Shown here: one piece after another, positions 1 through 10,722 of the stretch
How positions within the stretch are numbered: position 1 is the first letter of the stretch
Layout of the letters: each line of letters opens with the position of its first letter
Assembly: GCA_029962745.1 (NCBI GenBank)
Contig: CM057154.1
Coordinates: 33,857,370 to 33,921,369 of the forward strand
Source of the DNA: Echinometra lucunter
Taxonomy: Eukaryota > Echinodermata > Echinoidea > Camarodonta > Echinometridae
Direction: 5' to 3'
Length of the DNA: 64,000 nt
Program-made: the position numbers and the translations under genes
The notes under the pieces: generated by a model
Seen by the model: the letters and a program-made list of their open reading frames with translations, nothing else
Databases searched by the model: none
Told to the model about the DNA's origin: nothing

Positions 1-332
1 AATAAATGTATCTGAATGTTCTTGATACCTGCAACATGTCCTTAGGTGAGGATCACATTAATCATATCCATCAATTTTTCTTTCTTTCAAACCCAATCAT
101 TCTCATGAATACAAAAGTTAAAAAGTCATACTCTCTTTTCAAATATGCACACTTAAAAGGACTCCTTGAAACATTCAATAGAGTTTTTACCAAAAAGCAA
201 AACAGCAGACCTTCAACAAACTTAATACAGAAACTTTTATCGATATCAGTAGTGATTTGCACTTCAATTTAAGCAGTAAACATACAAAATATCAACACCT
301 TCAGATTTCATAATGACATAATCATGTCTTAC
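1..332 (-). other. Start of the next intron
   Basis: Intron sequence following the donor GTAAGA. AT-rich, with no exon or repeat recognised; the following acceptor is outside the window. Confidence 0.5.
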
Positions 333-458
333 CAATAGTTGTTTCTGATGTTCAGTCTCTGAATTCTTCATGGTTTCCTGAGCATCAGAAAGTTCTTTCT
401 TGAGGTCAGATTCAATCACCTTTAAACTCTCAATCTTCCCCCTGCCCTCTTCAAGATC
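333..458 (-). CDS. Coiled-coil exon, last in window
   Basis: The acceptor TGATTGTTCAG lies just above 458 and the donor CTATTG|GTAAGA at 332-331. It has 126 bases, 42 codons and phase 0 at both ends. The peptide DLEEGRGKIESLKVIESDLK continues with KELSDAQETMKNSETEHQKQ as unbroken coiled coil. The gene continues beyond the left edge. The preceding phase-0 exons (1367-1540 and this one) are symmetric and could be skipped or repeated without changing frame. Confidence 0.85.
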
Positions 459-732
459 CTGAACAATCATGAAAAAATGTTAGGTTCAAGATAATCTATA
501 GACACTCTTAAAATATCAGATATCATAAGTGGCATCTCAAAAATAATGATTTCTAATGCATTTTCCTCTTTTCTCTCTCTTTCCTTATCTCTTTTACTTC
601 TTATATCCCTCTGCACCTCAGAATAGTTTACTAGATCAATGGCCCATTACAAATGCTGTATTTATTATTTGTATTATTTCATGTTTTTTTATTTCAAGGA
701 ATAAAAGTGTACCAAAGGACATAACTTGTACA

Positions 733-879
733 GGGGCCCGTTGCATAAAACTTGTGTTTGAACGCATCTCAGGAAAGTCAAATGCAACCTTATTTTCAGC
801 CAATCATAAGTGCGTATTAAGGACTTGTGTTTGATTTTTAGGAGTTGCGATCAAATGCTAGTTTTAAGCAGTGGGCCCC
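733..879. mobile_element. MITE, about 147 bp
   Basis: The left end GGGGCCCGTTGCATAAAACT and the right end AGTTTTAAGCAGTGGGCCCC form imperfect terminal inverted repeats. There is no coding capacity. The internal GCCAATCA stretch resembles that of the foldback MITEs at 4.5 and 43.6 kb. Confidence 0.7.
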
Positions 880-1017
880 AGATGTGATTAAAAAAAGAAT
901 GTAAATTAATAAAAATAAAAAAAAAACTAATTTCACTTTTATTGCCCAAAGATGGTTTATATCAAAGCAGTCTCCATTTTCCTGTTTTCATCCTGCTATT
1001 TCTCTTTGTTCTGTCTT

Positions 1018-1094
1018 AACCTGTTAACTACTGGAACTAGGTGATCCCTGTATAAAACCTATGGGAACTAGAGAATTCAGTCATCAAAGGGTTT
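1018..1094. mobile_element. Short MITE of the TAACCTGTT family
   Basis: Begins TTAACCTGTT and shares GTCCCTGTA, CTATG and GAGAATTCAGT-ATCAA with the copy at 34488-34559. About 75 bp. The right end is diverged. Confidence 0.5.
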
Positions 1095-1366
1095 GATGAA
1101 AGGCAGGAACTAAGAATGATGTGGTATTTTACTTGCACCAAAAGCACATGTACAAATTCCATGCACATTACACTTCCCCTGATGCACATACAACACACAT
1201 AAGTTAAACATGCAAGAATCTTCAGGACTGAAGGAGGCAGGAGAACCCAAAAGAAGAAGAAGAAGGGTTAAATTAACATCACACATCAATGCACATGAAT
1301 TAAAACTTAAAAATAAAGGACTTCTAACAGGATGAAACAATGTTGAGTCACCACTTCAGTAAGTAC

Positions 1367-1540
1367 CTCTTGTAGTTTCTCCACCTTGGTTCTTGATGCC
1401 TTCTGACTCTCAAAGAGCTCCTGCTTGGTCTGATCCAGCTGTCTCATCACCTCCTCATGCTCCTCCTTAGATACATGGCTCCTTCTCTCAGTCTCCAGCT
1501 TCACATGGAGCTCATCTCTCTCCTGGATCACTGCAAGGAT
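1367..1540 (-). CDS. Coiled-coil exon, 58 codons
   Basis: The acceptor CTCCCTTAG lies just above 1540 and the donor CAAGAG|GTACTT at 1366-1365. It has 174 bases and phase 0 at both ends. The peptide (ILAVIQERDELHVKLETERR ... VMRQLDQTKQELFESQKAS) is rich in Glu, Lys, Gln, Leu and Arg with no Pro or Gly. This is classic long coiled coil and suggests dimerisation. The following exon continues it. This extension is longer than I would expect for vertebrate ITPRID proteins, which is a reason to doubt that name. Confidence 0.88.
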
Positions 1541-2210
1541 CTAAGGGAGGAGGATTACGAGAAATTGACAATGAAATTAAATATTGCCCTAGAAATGTGT
1601 TTTTCTTGCCCTGGAATGGCAGACTTTACAATGTAAAAGGCAAAGTACAAACATATTTACAATGACACTGACCTAAATAACACAAAGAAATCTATCAATA
1701 TTTAAAAATCTATGTGAAGAATTCATGTATCTTCCATAAGAAATGAAGTGAATGACATTACAGATTTAATTTTCAGAGATTTGAAGTACCACAGCTTGTC
1801 TGATAATGGACAAGTGGACAACCAGGATAGGAAACATATATAAACACACCCTCAAATCTGGCCTGTTTTCTGAAAGCAAGAACTGCAAGGTCTTTAACAA
1901 ATTGGATACCAATTGATATTTTTTCTAACCTGTGTTTTTCATAGACTCCAGCAAAACCAATCTCAGGCTTTGTATACAAAACTCAACTATTTGCCTAGTC
2001 TGCAGGCACAGACCCTAATTGACACTTTATTTAAATGCAATGCATCTTGGGAGAAGCCTAGCAAGACTGCCTACTGGCTGTGCCAATCTCTTACCTCTTC
2101 TGCTGTTAGACCAATCTGAGTGAGACCACCTTTGGCACCTACCATTAACAGGAGGGTTTCACAGGCTTAGTATACGAGAATTTATAAAACCCCATTACCT
2201 GCCCTCTTAC
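1541..2210 (-). other. Intron
   Basis: Phase-0 intron with the acceptor CCTCCCTTAG at 1541-1542. Apart from the partial exon copy at 2088-2139 I see no other structure. Confidence 0.65.
2088..2139 (-). pseudogene. Partial duplicate of the preceding exon's 3' end
   Basis: This 52-bp stretch matches 2204-2255 with five mismatches, including the complete donor GAG|GTAAGA. It covers the codons for GASGGLAQIGLTAEE in slightly changed form. A possible acceptor (GGTAG) lies just upstream, but the phases available from both neighbouring exons would shift or stop the frame. It is probably a non-functional partial exon duplication or a decoy donor. Confidence 0.7.
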
Positions 2211-2382
2211 CTCTTCTGCCGTTAGACCAATCTGAGCAAGACCACCACTGGCACCAGCTGGCCCCCTCTCTGCACCCCTGGTATCATCAGGTGGATTCCT
2301 TCTGGCAGATATTCCTTCCTCTAGGTCCTTAAGCTCCCTCCTGGCCTGGTCTCGTTGGTATTCTAGCACCATCAGTTCAGAC
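2211..2382 (-). CDS. Coiled-coil exon with Gly/Arg-rich tail
   Basis: The acceptor GATGATGGTCAG lies just above 2382 and the donor GAAGAG|GTAAGA at 2210-2209. The 172 bases enter with one base (completing Arg with the AG of the previous exon) and leave in phase 0. The peptide starts as helix (SELMVLEYQRDQARRELKDL) and then becomes a Gly/Arg/Ala-rich hinge (DDTRGAERGPAGASGG) before LAQIGLTAEE. ELxDLExx resembles the ITPRID2-type coiled coil. The last 45 bases and the donor are copied about 115 bp downstream (2088-2139). Confidence 0.85.
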
Positions 2383-4483
2383 CTGACCATCATCAAGAGA
2401 AATAATCAAAGTCATGTTCATTTCTACTTTCTATTTCAACAATAACAACAATATGACACTGAAAGAAGAATATACAATAAGTATAATATCATGTACTTTT
2501 ATGTTTAAAAAAAAAATCACATCACAGACTGCAAAATTAAAGAAAAACAACACAATTTGAAATAGTTAGAAAGGAACCAGGGTGTTTCTTTTTTAAATCA
2601 AAACCCATTCAGACCCATTCCTGCAGAGAGAGTTATAATTTCAAGTTTATTCTACATAAAATGACAATGATTTATAATAGAAAGAAACAAACATATTCAT
2701 ATGCAAGAATATTACTCAAAAATCCAGAAATACTAAAAACAAACCCTAAATTTTGATACTTAAAAAATTGTTACATTATATCATGTGATGTGTGCCTCAA
2801 GGAATATTGATAGCAGTTGCAATTCTCAGTACATTGCCCCTAAATCCCTCAATCCCATTTTGTATGCAAGCTCATGCAACTGCAGAGAACATGTCATTTC
2901 CACATATGATAGTGCATTTAATCAGAAATGGAGAATAAATGCTCAATACCCATTACCATCTGAATAATGTGACAAGATTTTATTTATTTTCCAAATAATG
3001 TTTCAATTACCAAATGCCATATGTGTCTTCTCATCTTGGCCTACAGGAATTTTGTCACATACATATTAATGAACCATGATATGGTTTTGCATGCGGCTCT
3101 GAGCAACAAGATACTGGCAATCTACCAACGACTACATTAGATTGTCAATTAACTTCAAACATTCCCCATAATGTTGTAGACCTTTCTGGCATACTAGCTT
3201 CCATCTCCCATGCAAATCCACTTAACAAATATTCACTGAAAATTGAAATCAGATGAAAATTAACCTCACATTGAAAATAGCAATCACAATAATGAATCTA
3301 GCAAAGATAGTGCCATTCCCAAATAGAACCTAATTGGTTTTTTATGAGATGCTGTCGTAGCATTTTGTTCTTTTGTTGAAAGGCATCAGCTTAACAAGCT
3401 ACTGTATGTCAACAAGTTACCTTTCTATTTTTGTCATTTCTCCTTAACCTGAAGGCAAAATGCAACCTATAAGAGCTGTGGAAACCCTCTATTTTCCATT
3501 ATCTATTTTCTATTTGTGATTATTTTAATCAACCATTAATATCTCAAATGTGACTGACTCATTTATGAATATCTCATGTATAAAACAGCTTCCTAACTTA
3601 CAACTCACAGATAAGATTGATCTCAAATTGATAAATCTTTAAATCTTTAAAATTTGTTAAGATTAATAAAGGAAAATGATGTACTCAAAGTAGAACAAAT
3701 CTATCTATTAGGCACATATCTCTGACTCTTTTTTTTTCTTTCTATCTAAAAAGCTATTGACCCCCCCCAAAAAAAAAATACAAGTAGACACACCAAGAAA
3801 ACATTTCCACCACATCTATAACCTTCATCACAAGTCTATAACATCTTTGAACATGGAAAACAGACAGTAATACCTACTGTCAACTGCACAAAGCCATAAA
3901 ATCCAATAACATTCTGCTTCTGATATGAAATGCAAAGGTAAGGGCAAATATTCTTTTCTTCTGATTCCTCACCTGGCATCCTCTTCAACTTAAAATGGGA
4001 AATAGGATAAAAACCTCTCAGGAAAATGTAGAAATATACAAAAGGATCTGTCATGCATTCATCAAAGTATAGCCTTAGACCTGTATTCATGAAGACAGAA
4101 TTATTTATAGTACTCTCTATCCATTAAGTGATGAAGAAACCGCCATCTTCATCTTGCTTGAAAAATCTCATCACAATTGTAAGAAATGCGTGTACATCAA
4201 AGAATGTTTCTACATTCATGAAGGCACAAAGCTAATCTTGACATCTGGTATATGGAACTGCATTTTGAGAGGAACTGGCCAGGATTGACTTTTTTTGGTC
4301 AAGGATTTTATTTTTCATCATAAAAACTAGAATAAATGATAGAAATTGCCTGCATGGATATTACTTTAACTGAAAATCACAAGTCATGACTTGTAGGCTA
4401 TGAAGTACATTTTATCTTTAAGGCAGTCATAGAAGCCAGAAGTAGGATCTATTCTAGCACAAGGCTCTACAGAACAGCAATCT

Positions 4484-4620
4484 GGGAGGCGTTTCATGAA
4501 GAATCTTGTCAGTGATTTTCACTGACAAATTTGCTCCCAGCCAATCAGATGCAAGGATTTCAGTATCTTATAACAGTTGTCAGTGAAAATCACTGACAAG
4601 ACGCTTCATGAAACGCTCCC
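4484..4620. mobile_element. Foldback MITE, 137 bp
   Basis: The ends GGGAGGCGTTTCATGAA and TTCATGAAACGCTCCC, followed inward by TTGTCAGTGATTTTCACTGA and its inverse, form nearly continuous inverted arms. The unpaired centre contains GATGCAAGGATTTCAGTA, which is shared with the element at 43.6 kb. Confidence 0.8.
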
Positions 4621-4803
4621 CTGGTGTTTATGTCAGACATTCACACTACAATTCATCTTAAATTATGGATGAAACACCAAGGTATCTCACAGCAGAACAT
4701 TATACAAAATTATTACAAAGCATCTCATTCTGCTTTCCTTTTAATTAATTCTTTATCACTTTATTAAAAAGACACAGACAAGATTATGTTTTCATGTCGA
4801 CAG

Positions 4804-5239
4804 TCTCTATAAAGCCCGCCGCACACTATACGATCTGTCTGCGATCCAATTTTGAAAAAAATTGTTATAGCATTTGATATGAACATTCAGAAATGTGAAA
4901 TCATAATGATCAAAGTTTTGAATAGTCGTATGAATACAAAAATCAAAATTCCGGGCTATTGCGAGCCTCCCTGTAGGAATGAAAGCGAATTCAATTCTGA
5001 ATAGTAGTGACGTCATAGCAATCTTCAAATTACCTACTATTTGAAGCCGATTTGGCCTTTACTCCGACCAGAAGGCTTGCAGTCAACCAAAATTTTGATT
5101 TGAGTATTGCTATCATTATTCTGAACTTCAAATAACATAATTTTACTTGCTTAAACTTTCATATTTAATGCTTAAATGCCATTTGTCCGAAAATTGGGTC
5201 GCAGTCGGATCGTACAGTGTGCAGCAGGCTTTATAGAGA
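4804..5239. mobile_element. TIR element, 436 bp, next to a splice donor
   Basis: The arms start TCTCTATAAAGCC and continue for about 48 bp with few differences (GCACACT-TACGATC-G-CTGCGA-CCAATTTT). No transposase is encoded. An intact CRE (TGACGTCA, 5008-5015) lies inside. The right end is 12 bases from the donor of the exon at 5252. Confidence 0.8.
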
Positions 5240-5251
5240 ATATTTTCGTAC

Positions 5252-5364
5252 CTGAGCCCATCTCCTTTCTCAACACTCAATCTAGCCATCTCCTCGGCTT
5301 GCTGGATGTCATTTTTATTCCTCTTTACTGCTTCCTGGAGTGTTCTCAATTCTTCTATTGCATC
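5252..5364 (-). CDS. Coiled-coil exon
   Basis: The acceptor CATGTGACAG lies just above 5364 and the donor CTCAG|GTACGA at 5251-5250. The 113 bases enter in phase 0 and leave with two bases pending. The 37 residues (DAIEELRTLQEAVKRNKNDI, then QQAEEMARLSVEKGDGL) form an amphipathic, charged helix typical of coiled coil. With the following exon this region has a rough similarity to the C-terminal coiled coil of ITPRID2/SSFA2, a judgement by eye only. A TIR element begins only 13 bases into the downstream intron. Confidence 0.85.
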
Positions 5365-6540
5365 CTGTCACATGATTACATAAAGAATGTGGGTTAACAA
5401 GAGATTGTTTTTCGTGTATTTTGAGGATGATATAGGGTTTGGTGATGCTGAAGAAGGATGAAGAGTGTAGGTACACACAACAGAGTGTTATATTCAATGA
5501 GAAAGAAAGGAATTTGTATAATTATGAATGTGTTGAAAGGTAAAAAATAACACTTTCAAACATACAACTTTGAGTGTTTTGTAACACAGCGGGTGATACT
5601 GAGAGAAAGTTGAAGATGACAATTATTCTGAAGGTTTTCTGTTAAGATGAACAAGGGAATGATGATCTGACTAGTGATGATGATGATGATGATGATGAAG
5701 ATGAAAACTGATTTATTCATTTATTTATGTCTGCATCATCATCATCATGATAACAAGAGTGATGATGCGGATGATAATTATGATGAATACAAAAAAATAC
5801 ATAGGAAGAAGGAATTGAGAAAGTGAAACAGAATGAGAAATGGAGAGATAAAAGAAAGAAAAAGAAAAAGGACAGAAAGAAAAAATAAGAGAAGAGAGAA
5901 TGAAAAGTTCAAGTGGTATAGACATCTGAGTTTGAACAAAATCAACAGAACGTCGGCTTCCCGGAAAAAGCATGTCATAAGCTTTCTTCTCGTACCATTC
6001 TTGAACCTCAATTTGACGTCATTATGACGTAATAAGCCAAAAAACAAAATTATGCGAGCACGTGAATTCCTCCTCACTCAACGTGCTTATGCGCATAGAC
6101 CGATTCGCAATAGCGTCCTTTTTCTGGGAACCATTGCGCATTTTTTGTTCCCGGAAGAAAGACACTATTTTTCGCTCAACGTGCTTACGCGCAAAGACTG
6201 ATTCGCATTAGCGGCCTTTTTTCCGGGAACTGGATTTACGTACTCGCGCATTTTTGGTCCGGGAAGAAAGCCGTTAAGGATAAAATGCTAATGATTAGAA
6301 AACCTTTAGAGTGTTTTAAATAAAAGCACAAAATATCACTGAAGAAAAAAATCTTGCTCTGTCAGAAAGTTTGAGAGTTACTAGCTGCTAAAAGCTCAAA
6401 ATAAGGTCAAAACTTCATTCACGTTTTTTCTCTAAAACGTACATTTCACGCATGTGCGTGTTAGTGGCCTTTTTCTGGGAAGGCAACGAGAAGTGAGAAG
6501 TGAGAATTAAGAAGAAGTCAAAATGCTTAGACACTTTTAC
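5365..6540 (-). other. Intron with GAT/ATC runs and a CG-rich repeat
   Basis: Phase-0 intron. It contains a (GAT)n run at 5675-5700, a (CAT)n run at 5731-5752, a purine-rich stretch, and the CG-rich repeat at 5.95-6.28 kb. A diverged fragment of that repeat lies near 6420-6490. Confidence 0.6.
5950..6280. repeat. CG-rich repeat with internal duplication
   Basis: Loosely inverted ends (GGCTTCCCGGA on the left, TCCGGGAAGAAAGCC on the right) enclose two tandem copies of a unit of about 110 bp. The unit begins CTCAACGTGCTTA-GCGCA and contains GATTCGCA-TAGCG-CCTTTTT. It is richer in CpG than its surroundings, and a diverged fragment recurs at 6420-6490. Confidence 0.55.
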
Positions 6541-6618
6541 CTGTTTCCTTTTTTTGAGCTCTTTCATACTGGCTTGCATGGCTTCTAGACTAGTACGAAG
6601 ACTTGACTCTGACTGCAT
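6541..6618 (-). CDS. Short coiled-coil exon
   Basis: The acceptor TTTCTTTACTAG lies just above 6618 and the donor AAACAG|GTAAAA at 6540-6539. The exon has 78 bases, 26 codons, phase 0 at both ends, so it could be skipped without a frame change. The peptide MQSESSLRTSLEAMQASMKE continues with a basic tail LKKRKQ. The spacing of Leu and Met is heptad-like and continues the helix begun by the preceding exon. Confidence 0.8.
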
Positions 6619-8257
6619 CTAGTAAAGAAATTGTATCATGTAGGAATATCAATGATTGATGAAATCATGATGACAACTGTGTGAATAGGATAATGATGAT
6701 TTACATTAAAGTAGGATGAAATTATAGAAAGGGATAAAATCATATCTGTTTCTTTCTAAAAGAAAAAAAAAACACTGTTACTTAATTGCCCTTGGAAAAC
6801 CCTCCACTGAAAAAAAAAAAACATTGGAGAGAGAAATAAAACAAACAGAATATGCTATCTGCACTGAGTATTCAGTGGTAACACTGAAAAAAAAAGCTCT
6901 AGGCCTATAGTTTTGAAAATGTCAAAATGAGTGAAAACGTCAATACATCAATCTTTAAGAACCGATCATAATCATCATGTTGAGTAGTCAATCCTTGTGG
7001 AAATATATCATTTCAAAGTTGAAAACTACTTGTGGTGTTGTATATGTTATACTGTCACCTTACAACTGCCCATAAGCAGAAGAGGATAAAAACATATATA
7101 CACAAACCATAAATATCATAACAAAGCATGAAATATGAATTAAAAACAAGGGAGAGAGATTAACTGAGATATATCTGAGGGGCCGAATTACAAATGAAAT
7201 TTAAAAGAGAGAGAGAGAGAGAGAGAGTGAAAGAAAAGGGTAGAAGAATAGAATAAAAACAAAGCATTAGACTCAGATATATACTTGTACAAACCTAAGT
7301 GTTTTTCCTCCAAGTTTCCCAGTAAGTAATTCATCATTATCTAACATGTAATATTCATATGAAACAAATTGCCTATGAATAATTTATATTTTTCTTAAGT
7401 TCTCAATATCAGATTAGTGACAACCAACTGGGAAGATCCATCACAGTGAATTAAGTAAAGGCTTAAGCTTTAGTGAAATAAAAATACATTACAGACAATT
7501 AGATATTTAAAGGTATGTCATTATTGTAACAAGTGTCAAAGAACTGTGGGTGCTATAGAAATGAATCCTTGAAAAAAAAATTTGCCATTCAAAGGTTCTA
7601 AAAAAAAACCCAAGCTGAAAATATATCCCAAATCATCAAATATTCATAGATATGCCTTAAGCACAGTACCAAATGTCAAATGGGTAATGAATGTGTTATG
7701 AAAAATGAATATTCAAAACTTAGAAATGAACTTTTGCATTCAAAAGCTACCTCAAGAGGTTGGAGGCCGCAGCATGCAATAAAGGGAAGGTTTAATGCAA
7801 GACTGCTTGAGGTTCTAAGATTTTCTCAGTTTGTCTAGAAATATTATTTTCAGCAGTCTACATAGAAAGTTTCCATTGCAAGATATTCCTTTCTCTCAAG
7901 GAGGGCCATCGTGAAACCCTTTAATCAGTGCTTAAATAGGTGAAGGATAAACAAGACATACACATAGCATTTTTTGAACCACTATTTTCAATATTACTGG
8001 TATCATCATTATTATAATTATTATTATTGTTGTTGTTACTATCATTATTATTGTTATCATCAACATCATCATCATCATCATCATTATCATATCATTATTA
8101 TAATTATTATGATTATCATCATCATCATCTTGAACATTAATATTAATGGCCTCACTTCAATGCTCCTCCTCCCTTTCCTTCCCATCAACATCAAAATCAT
8201 TAATATCATCATCTTCATCAGCATCATCATCATTATTTTCATCAAACAAGAACATAC
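6619..8257 (-). other. Intron
   Basis: Phase-0 intron. It holds an ATT/ATC microsatellite close behind the donor (8003-8135) and a (GA)n run near 7205-7228. Otherwise it is AT-rich unique sequence with no further signal. Confidence 0.65.
8003..8135. repeat. ATT/ATC microsatellite
   Basis: Mixed trinucleotide repeat of ATT, ATC and GTT units about 120 bp downstream of the donor of the exon at 8258 (minus strand). It creates spurious open frames on both strands. Confidence 0.85.
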
Positions 8258-8474
8258 CATCTGTTGTAACAAAGCCTGCCTCTCAGCTTGGCTACGTTGG
8301 TCCATGTACCCTGCCCCACCGCTGTGAGAAGGATGGGGTGTGGATGTCATCATCTGGGGTTGACCAACCACTCTCAGACCAGGGTGCTCATGAGATGAGG
8401 GCTGCTGGTGCCCCTCTGACTGGTGAATGTTTCCTTCTCTGTGCTGAACAGCTTCAGCAGAGATGGGCTTGGCA
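8258..8474 (-). CDS. Exon: Ser/His/Gln-rich linker into coiled coil
   Basis: The acceptor TTTTTCCACAG lies just above 8474 and the donor ATG|GTATGT at 8257-8256. The 217 bases enter with one base, which completes the AG left by the large exon, and leave in phase 0. The encoded 72 residues begin as polar linker (AKPISAEAVQHREGNIHQSE) and end with a predicted helix, DQRSQAERQALLQQM. The phase match with the exon at 17461 is the main evidence that both belong to one gene. The GC-rich exon stands out from flanking ATT/ATC microsatellite. An open frame on the opposite strand here is a shadow. Confidence 0.85.
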
Positions 8475-10221
8475 CTGTGGAAAAATGAGAGAGACTGGTG
8501 AGCATACTTTGTATGCCTTGAAATATTATTTAAAAATCAATGAAGAAATACCAGAAATAAATAAACTCGTTTACGGCGGCACCTATACCCTCTTCAAAGT
8601 ACCCTCTTCAAGACTACAGATTGTGGTGCTTATGGTATTCACAGAGTTTCCTCCATGTACTCATTTACTTCACCTGGGTGGAGAGAAACAAAGGTAAATA
8701 AATTATATTAATCTTGTGCTTGAACCCTTAAACTTCCAGTCTCCATCAAAGGGTTTATCCATGGACCAAACCAATCATCTGGATATGAACACGACTACAA
8801 ATAAGTGCATACATGTATACTTCACTCATACCTTTTTCCAAACCTTTTCCAAACATGCAATATAAGATACAGTGTGATATCTGTCACAAAAATGGTGTGC
8901 AAGGATTGGAGGATGCAGCAGTCAAATGGCACAACTGAATCTATACATGCAGTACTTTACATCTATACATTACTCAAAGCAATTGATATCATACAGGGCT
9001 ATGAAGGAAGGAAAAGACCTTGGCCTAAGAGAGTACACCCTCGACGCAAACATTTCCGGTCATATGGCGCCATCCCTTTTCATCTGTAGCAGAATAGCAC
9101 TGCCAAAGATGTATGTACTGTTAATCATAACAGCTAACTTCAGATGGAAATATTCCAGGGACTCTATTTATATCAGCTTTGAAAAACCCTCACAAATTTT
9201 GTGTCTTTATTGTATGAATGCCTCTGTTACATATAGGTGGGGACAATGGATATTGGGATGAAATAACATTCAAGAAATATGAGAGTACATTAAGTACAAA
9301 ATGCTGAGTCATTCCCAAAACACCAACTACAATGAATGATGGGGTTTAAGATCATGAAAGCCTCTTCCTGATCTGTTGGGTATATAAAGCAAGGGGATAG
9401 AACACACACTTTTTCCTTCTCTGACGCTGATTTTTATCACCTTTAAAATGCAGAAAAATAGGCCATGTCCAGGGTTTATACAAAAAAAGATTAAGATCTT
9501 TGATTTCAATGATAAAATATGGGATGTGTTTCGGCAAGGATTGAATAAGTTATCTGACGGGTGGATCCCAGTAACTGGCCGAAAACATTACATCTACAGA
9601 AATACATAAATCTGACCCATGCGCGCATGCAAGATCTATATCACAATGCATGCCATTTGACAAAACAAGAAAATCAAAGTTAGTGTGAAATATTTGTGAC
9701 CCATAGAGAATTTATGACCAAAAGAAATATAGTTAGGATTACAAACCACCATCTTTTCTAAGTAAATATGTGAGATAAATTAAGTAGAGAAAAAAACAAG
9801 TTCAAGCAAATATCTTATCTCAACACATCATAACATTATTTTGCACCTTCAAACTTCTAATACATTACCATCATCACACTGTTCTCTCTCTCTCTCTGTG
9901 TAATGACTTGGAGAGCCTAACAACCAATGAGTTATGTAATACAAAAGTGAAAGTAGGATTTCAAGTGTCATAACGCCATTCTGCAAGAAAATGTCCTTAA
10001 ATTAACTAGTAATGGAGTACCACTGAGAATACATGTAGGTGTCTGCATAATGATCATCAGAGATTAAATGTAGGCATACTTATGATACACAATCATTAAT
10101 GCAAGAAAATAAATGTCAATTGCAAGAAAATACATGTTAATCGAATTGAATTTCAAAAAAAGATATATGCATATATATATTTCTTACAGTGTCTCCACTC
10201 CAGAAGATTATGATTACAAGA

Positions 10222-10443
10222 GGAGGCGCTGTGGCTCAGTGGTAGAGCAGTATTCTCATAACCAGGAGTACCCGGGTTTGACACCAAGCTGATGCGCTAA
10301 TGCCCTTTGATAAGGTATTAATCCTTATTACCAAGTCCTTCGGAGGGGACTTAAAGCTGTCGGTCCCTTGGTTACTTACTACAAGTATGCACATGCTTTT
10401 TTAGCAGTAAGGTAAAATAATTAACCATTTAACCATTTAACTT
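10222..10443 (+). mobile_element. tRNA-derived SINE, near full length
   Basis: The head reads GGCGCTGTGGCTCAGTGG, with RNA polymerase III box A at 10232-10242 and box B (GGGTTTGACACC) at 10274-10285. The anticodon-loop-like CTCATAA suggests a tRNA-Met-like ancestor. The body includes AGTCCTTCGGAGGGGACTTA and ends with ACCATTTAACCATTTAAC. Its 3' part recurs, truncated, at 32898-33000. Box B is degenerate and the sequence does not fold as a full tRNA, so it is a SINE rather than a tRNA gene. Confidence 0.85.
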
Positions 10444-10529
10444 CACAATCATAATAGGTCCAGCAATTAGAATTCAAATGCCAGAATACACATTTGTGGA
10501 CATGCAGAATTACAAGCTATGCTTATAGT

Positions 10530-10722
10530 GTGTCCAGCTCATTTATGTTATAATATTTTTCAAAAGGATTTATCACTGACTTAGATATCTACTATATTTT
10601 ATGTACTGTTAAGTTTCCAAGTTGATTAATTGACTAGTATAATCTGTATTGATTGTACTCGATTTTGATTTGCATTTTAAAAAAAACCTGGCAAATAAAT
10701 GAAAGTGAATCTGAATCTGACT
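10530..10722 (+). mobile_element. Probable LINE 3' tail
   Basis: AT-rich stretch ending in AAATAAATGAAAGTGAATCTGAATCTGA-type sequence. An AATAAA followed by a short TGAATC tandem is typical of non-LTR retrotransposon ends. No reverse transcriptase is preserved. Confidence 0.4.

Larger units (their letters stand above)
459..1366 (-). other. Intron with two short MITEs
   Basis: Phase-0 intron with a TIR element at 733-879 and a short element at 1018-1094. The rest is AT-rich sequence without a signal. Confidence 0.65.
2383..5251 (-). other. Intron with two MITEs
   Basis: The donor is at 5251 and the acceptor GATGGTCAG at 2383-2384 (two-base plus one-base phases). It holds the TIR element directly behind the donor (4804-5239) and a foldback MITE (4484-4620). 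In 2.4-4.4 kb I see only AT-rich unique sequence. Confidence 0.65.

Noticed and set aside
2075..2140. Mutually exclusive alternative exon
   Set aside because: The duplicated piece lacks the coiled-coil half of the exon, and the possible acceptor gives the wrong phase from both candidates upstream.
8146..8697. 183-codon plus-strand frame
   Set aside because: It lies opposite the exon at 8258-8474 and enters microsatellite at its start; the minus-strand splice phases explain the region.
10222..10295. tRNA gene
   Set aside because: Boxes A and B are present, but box B is degenerate, no complete acceptor stem is seen, and a SINE body with a second copy follows.
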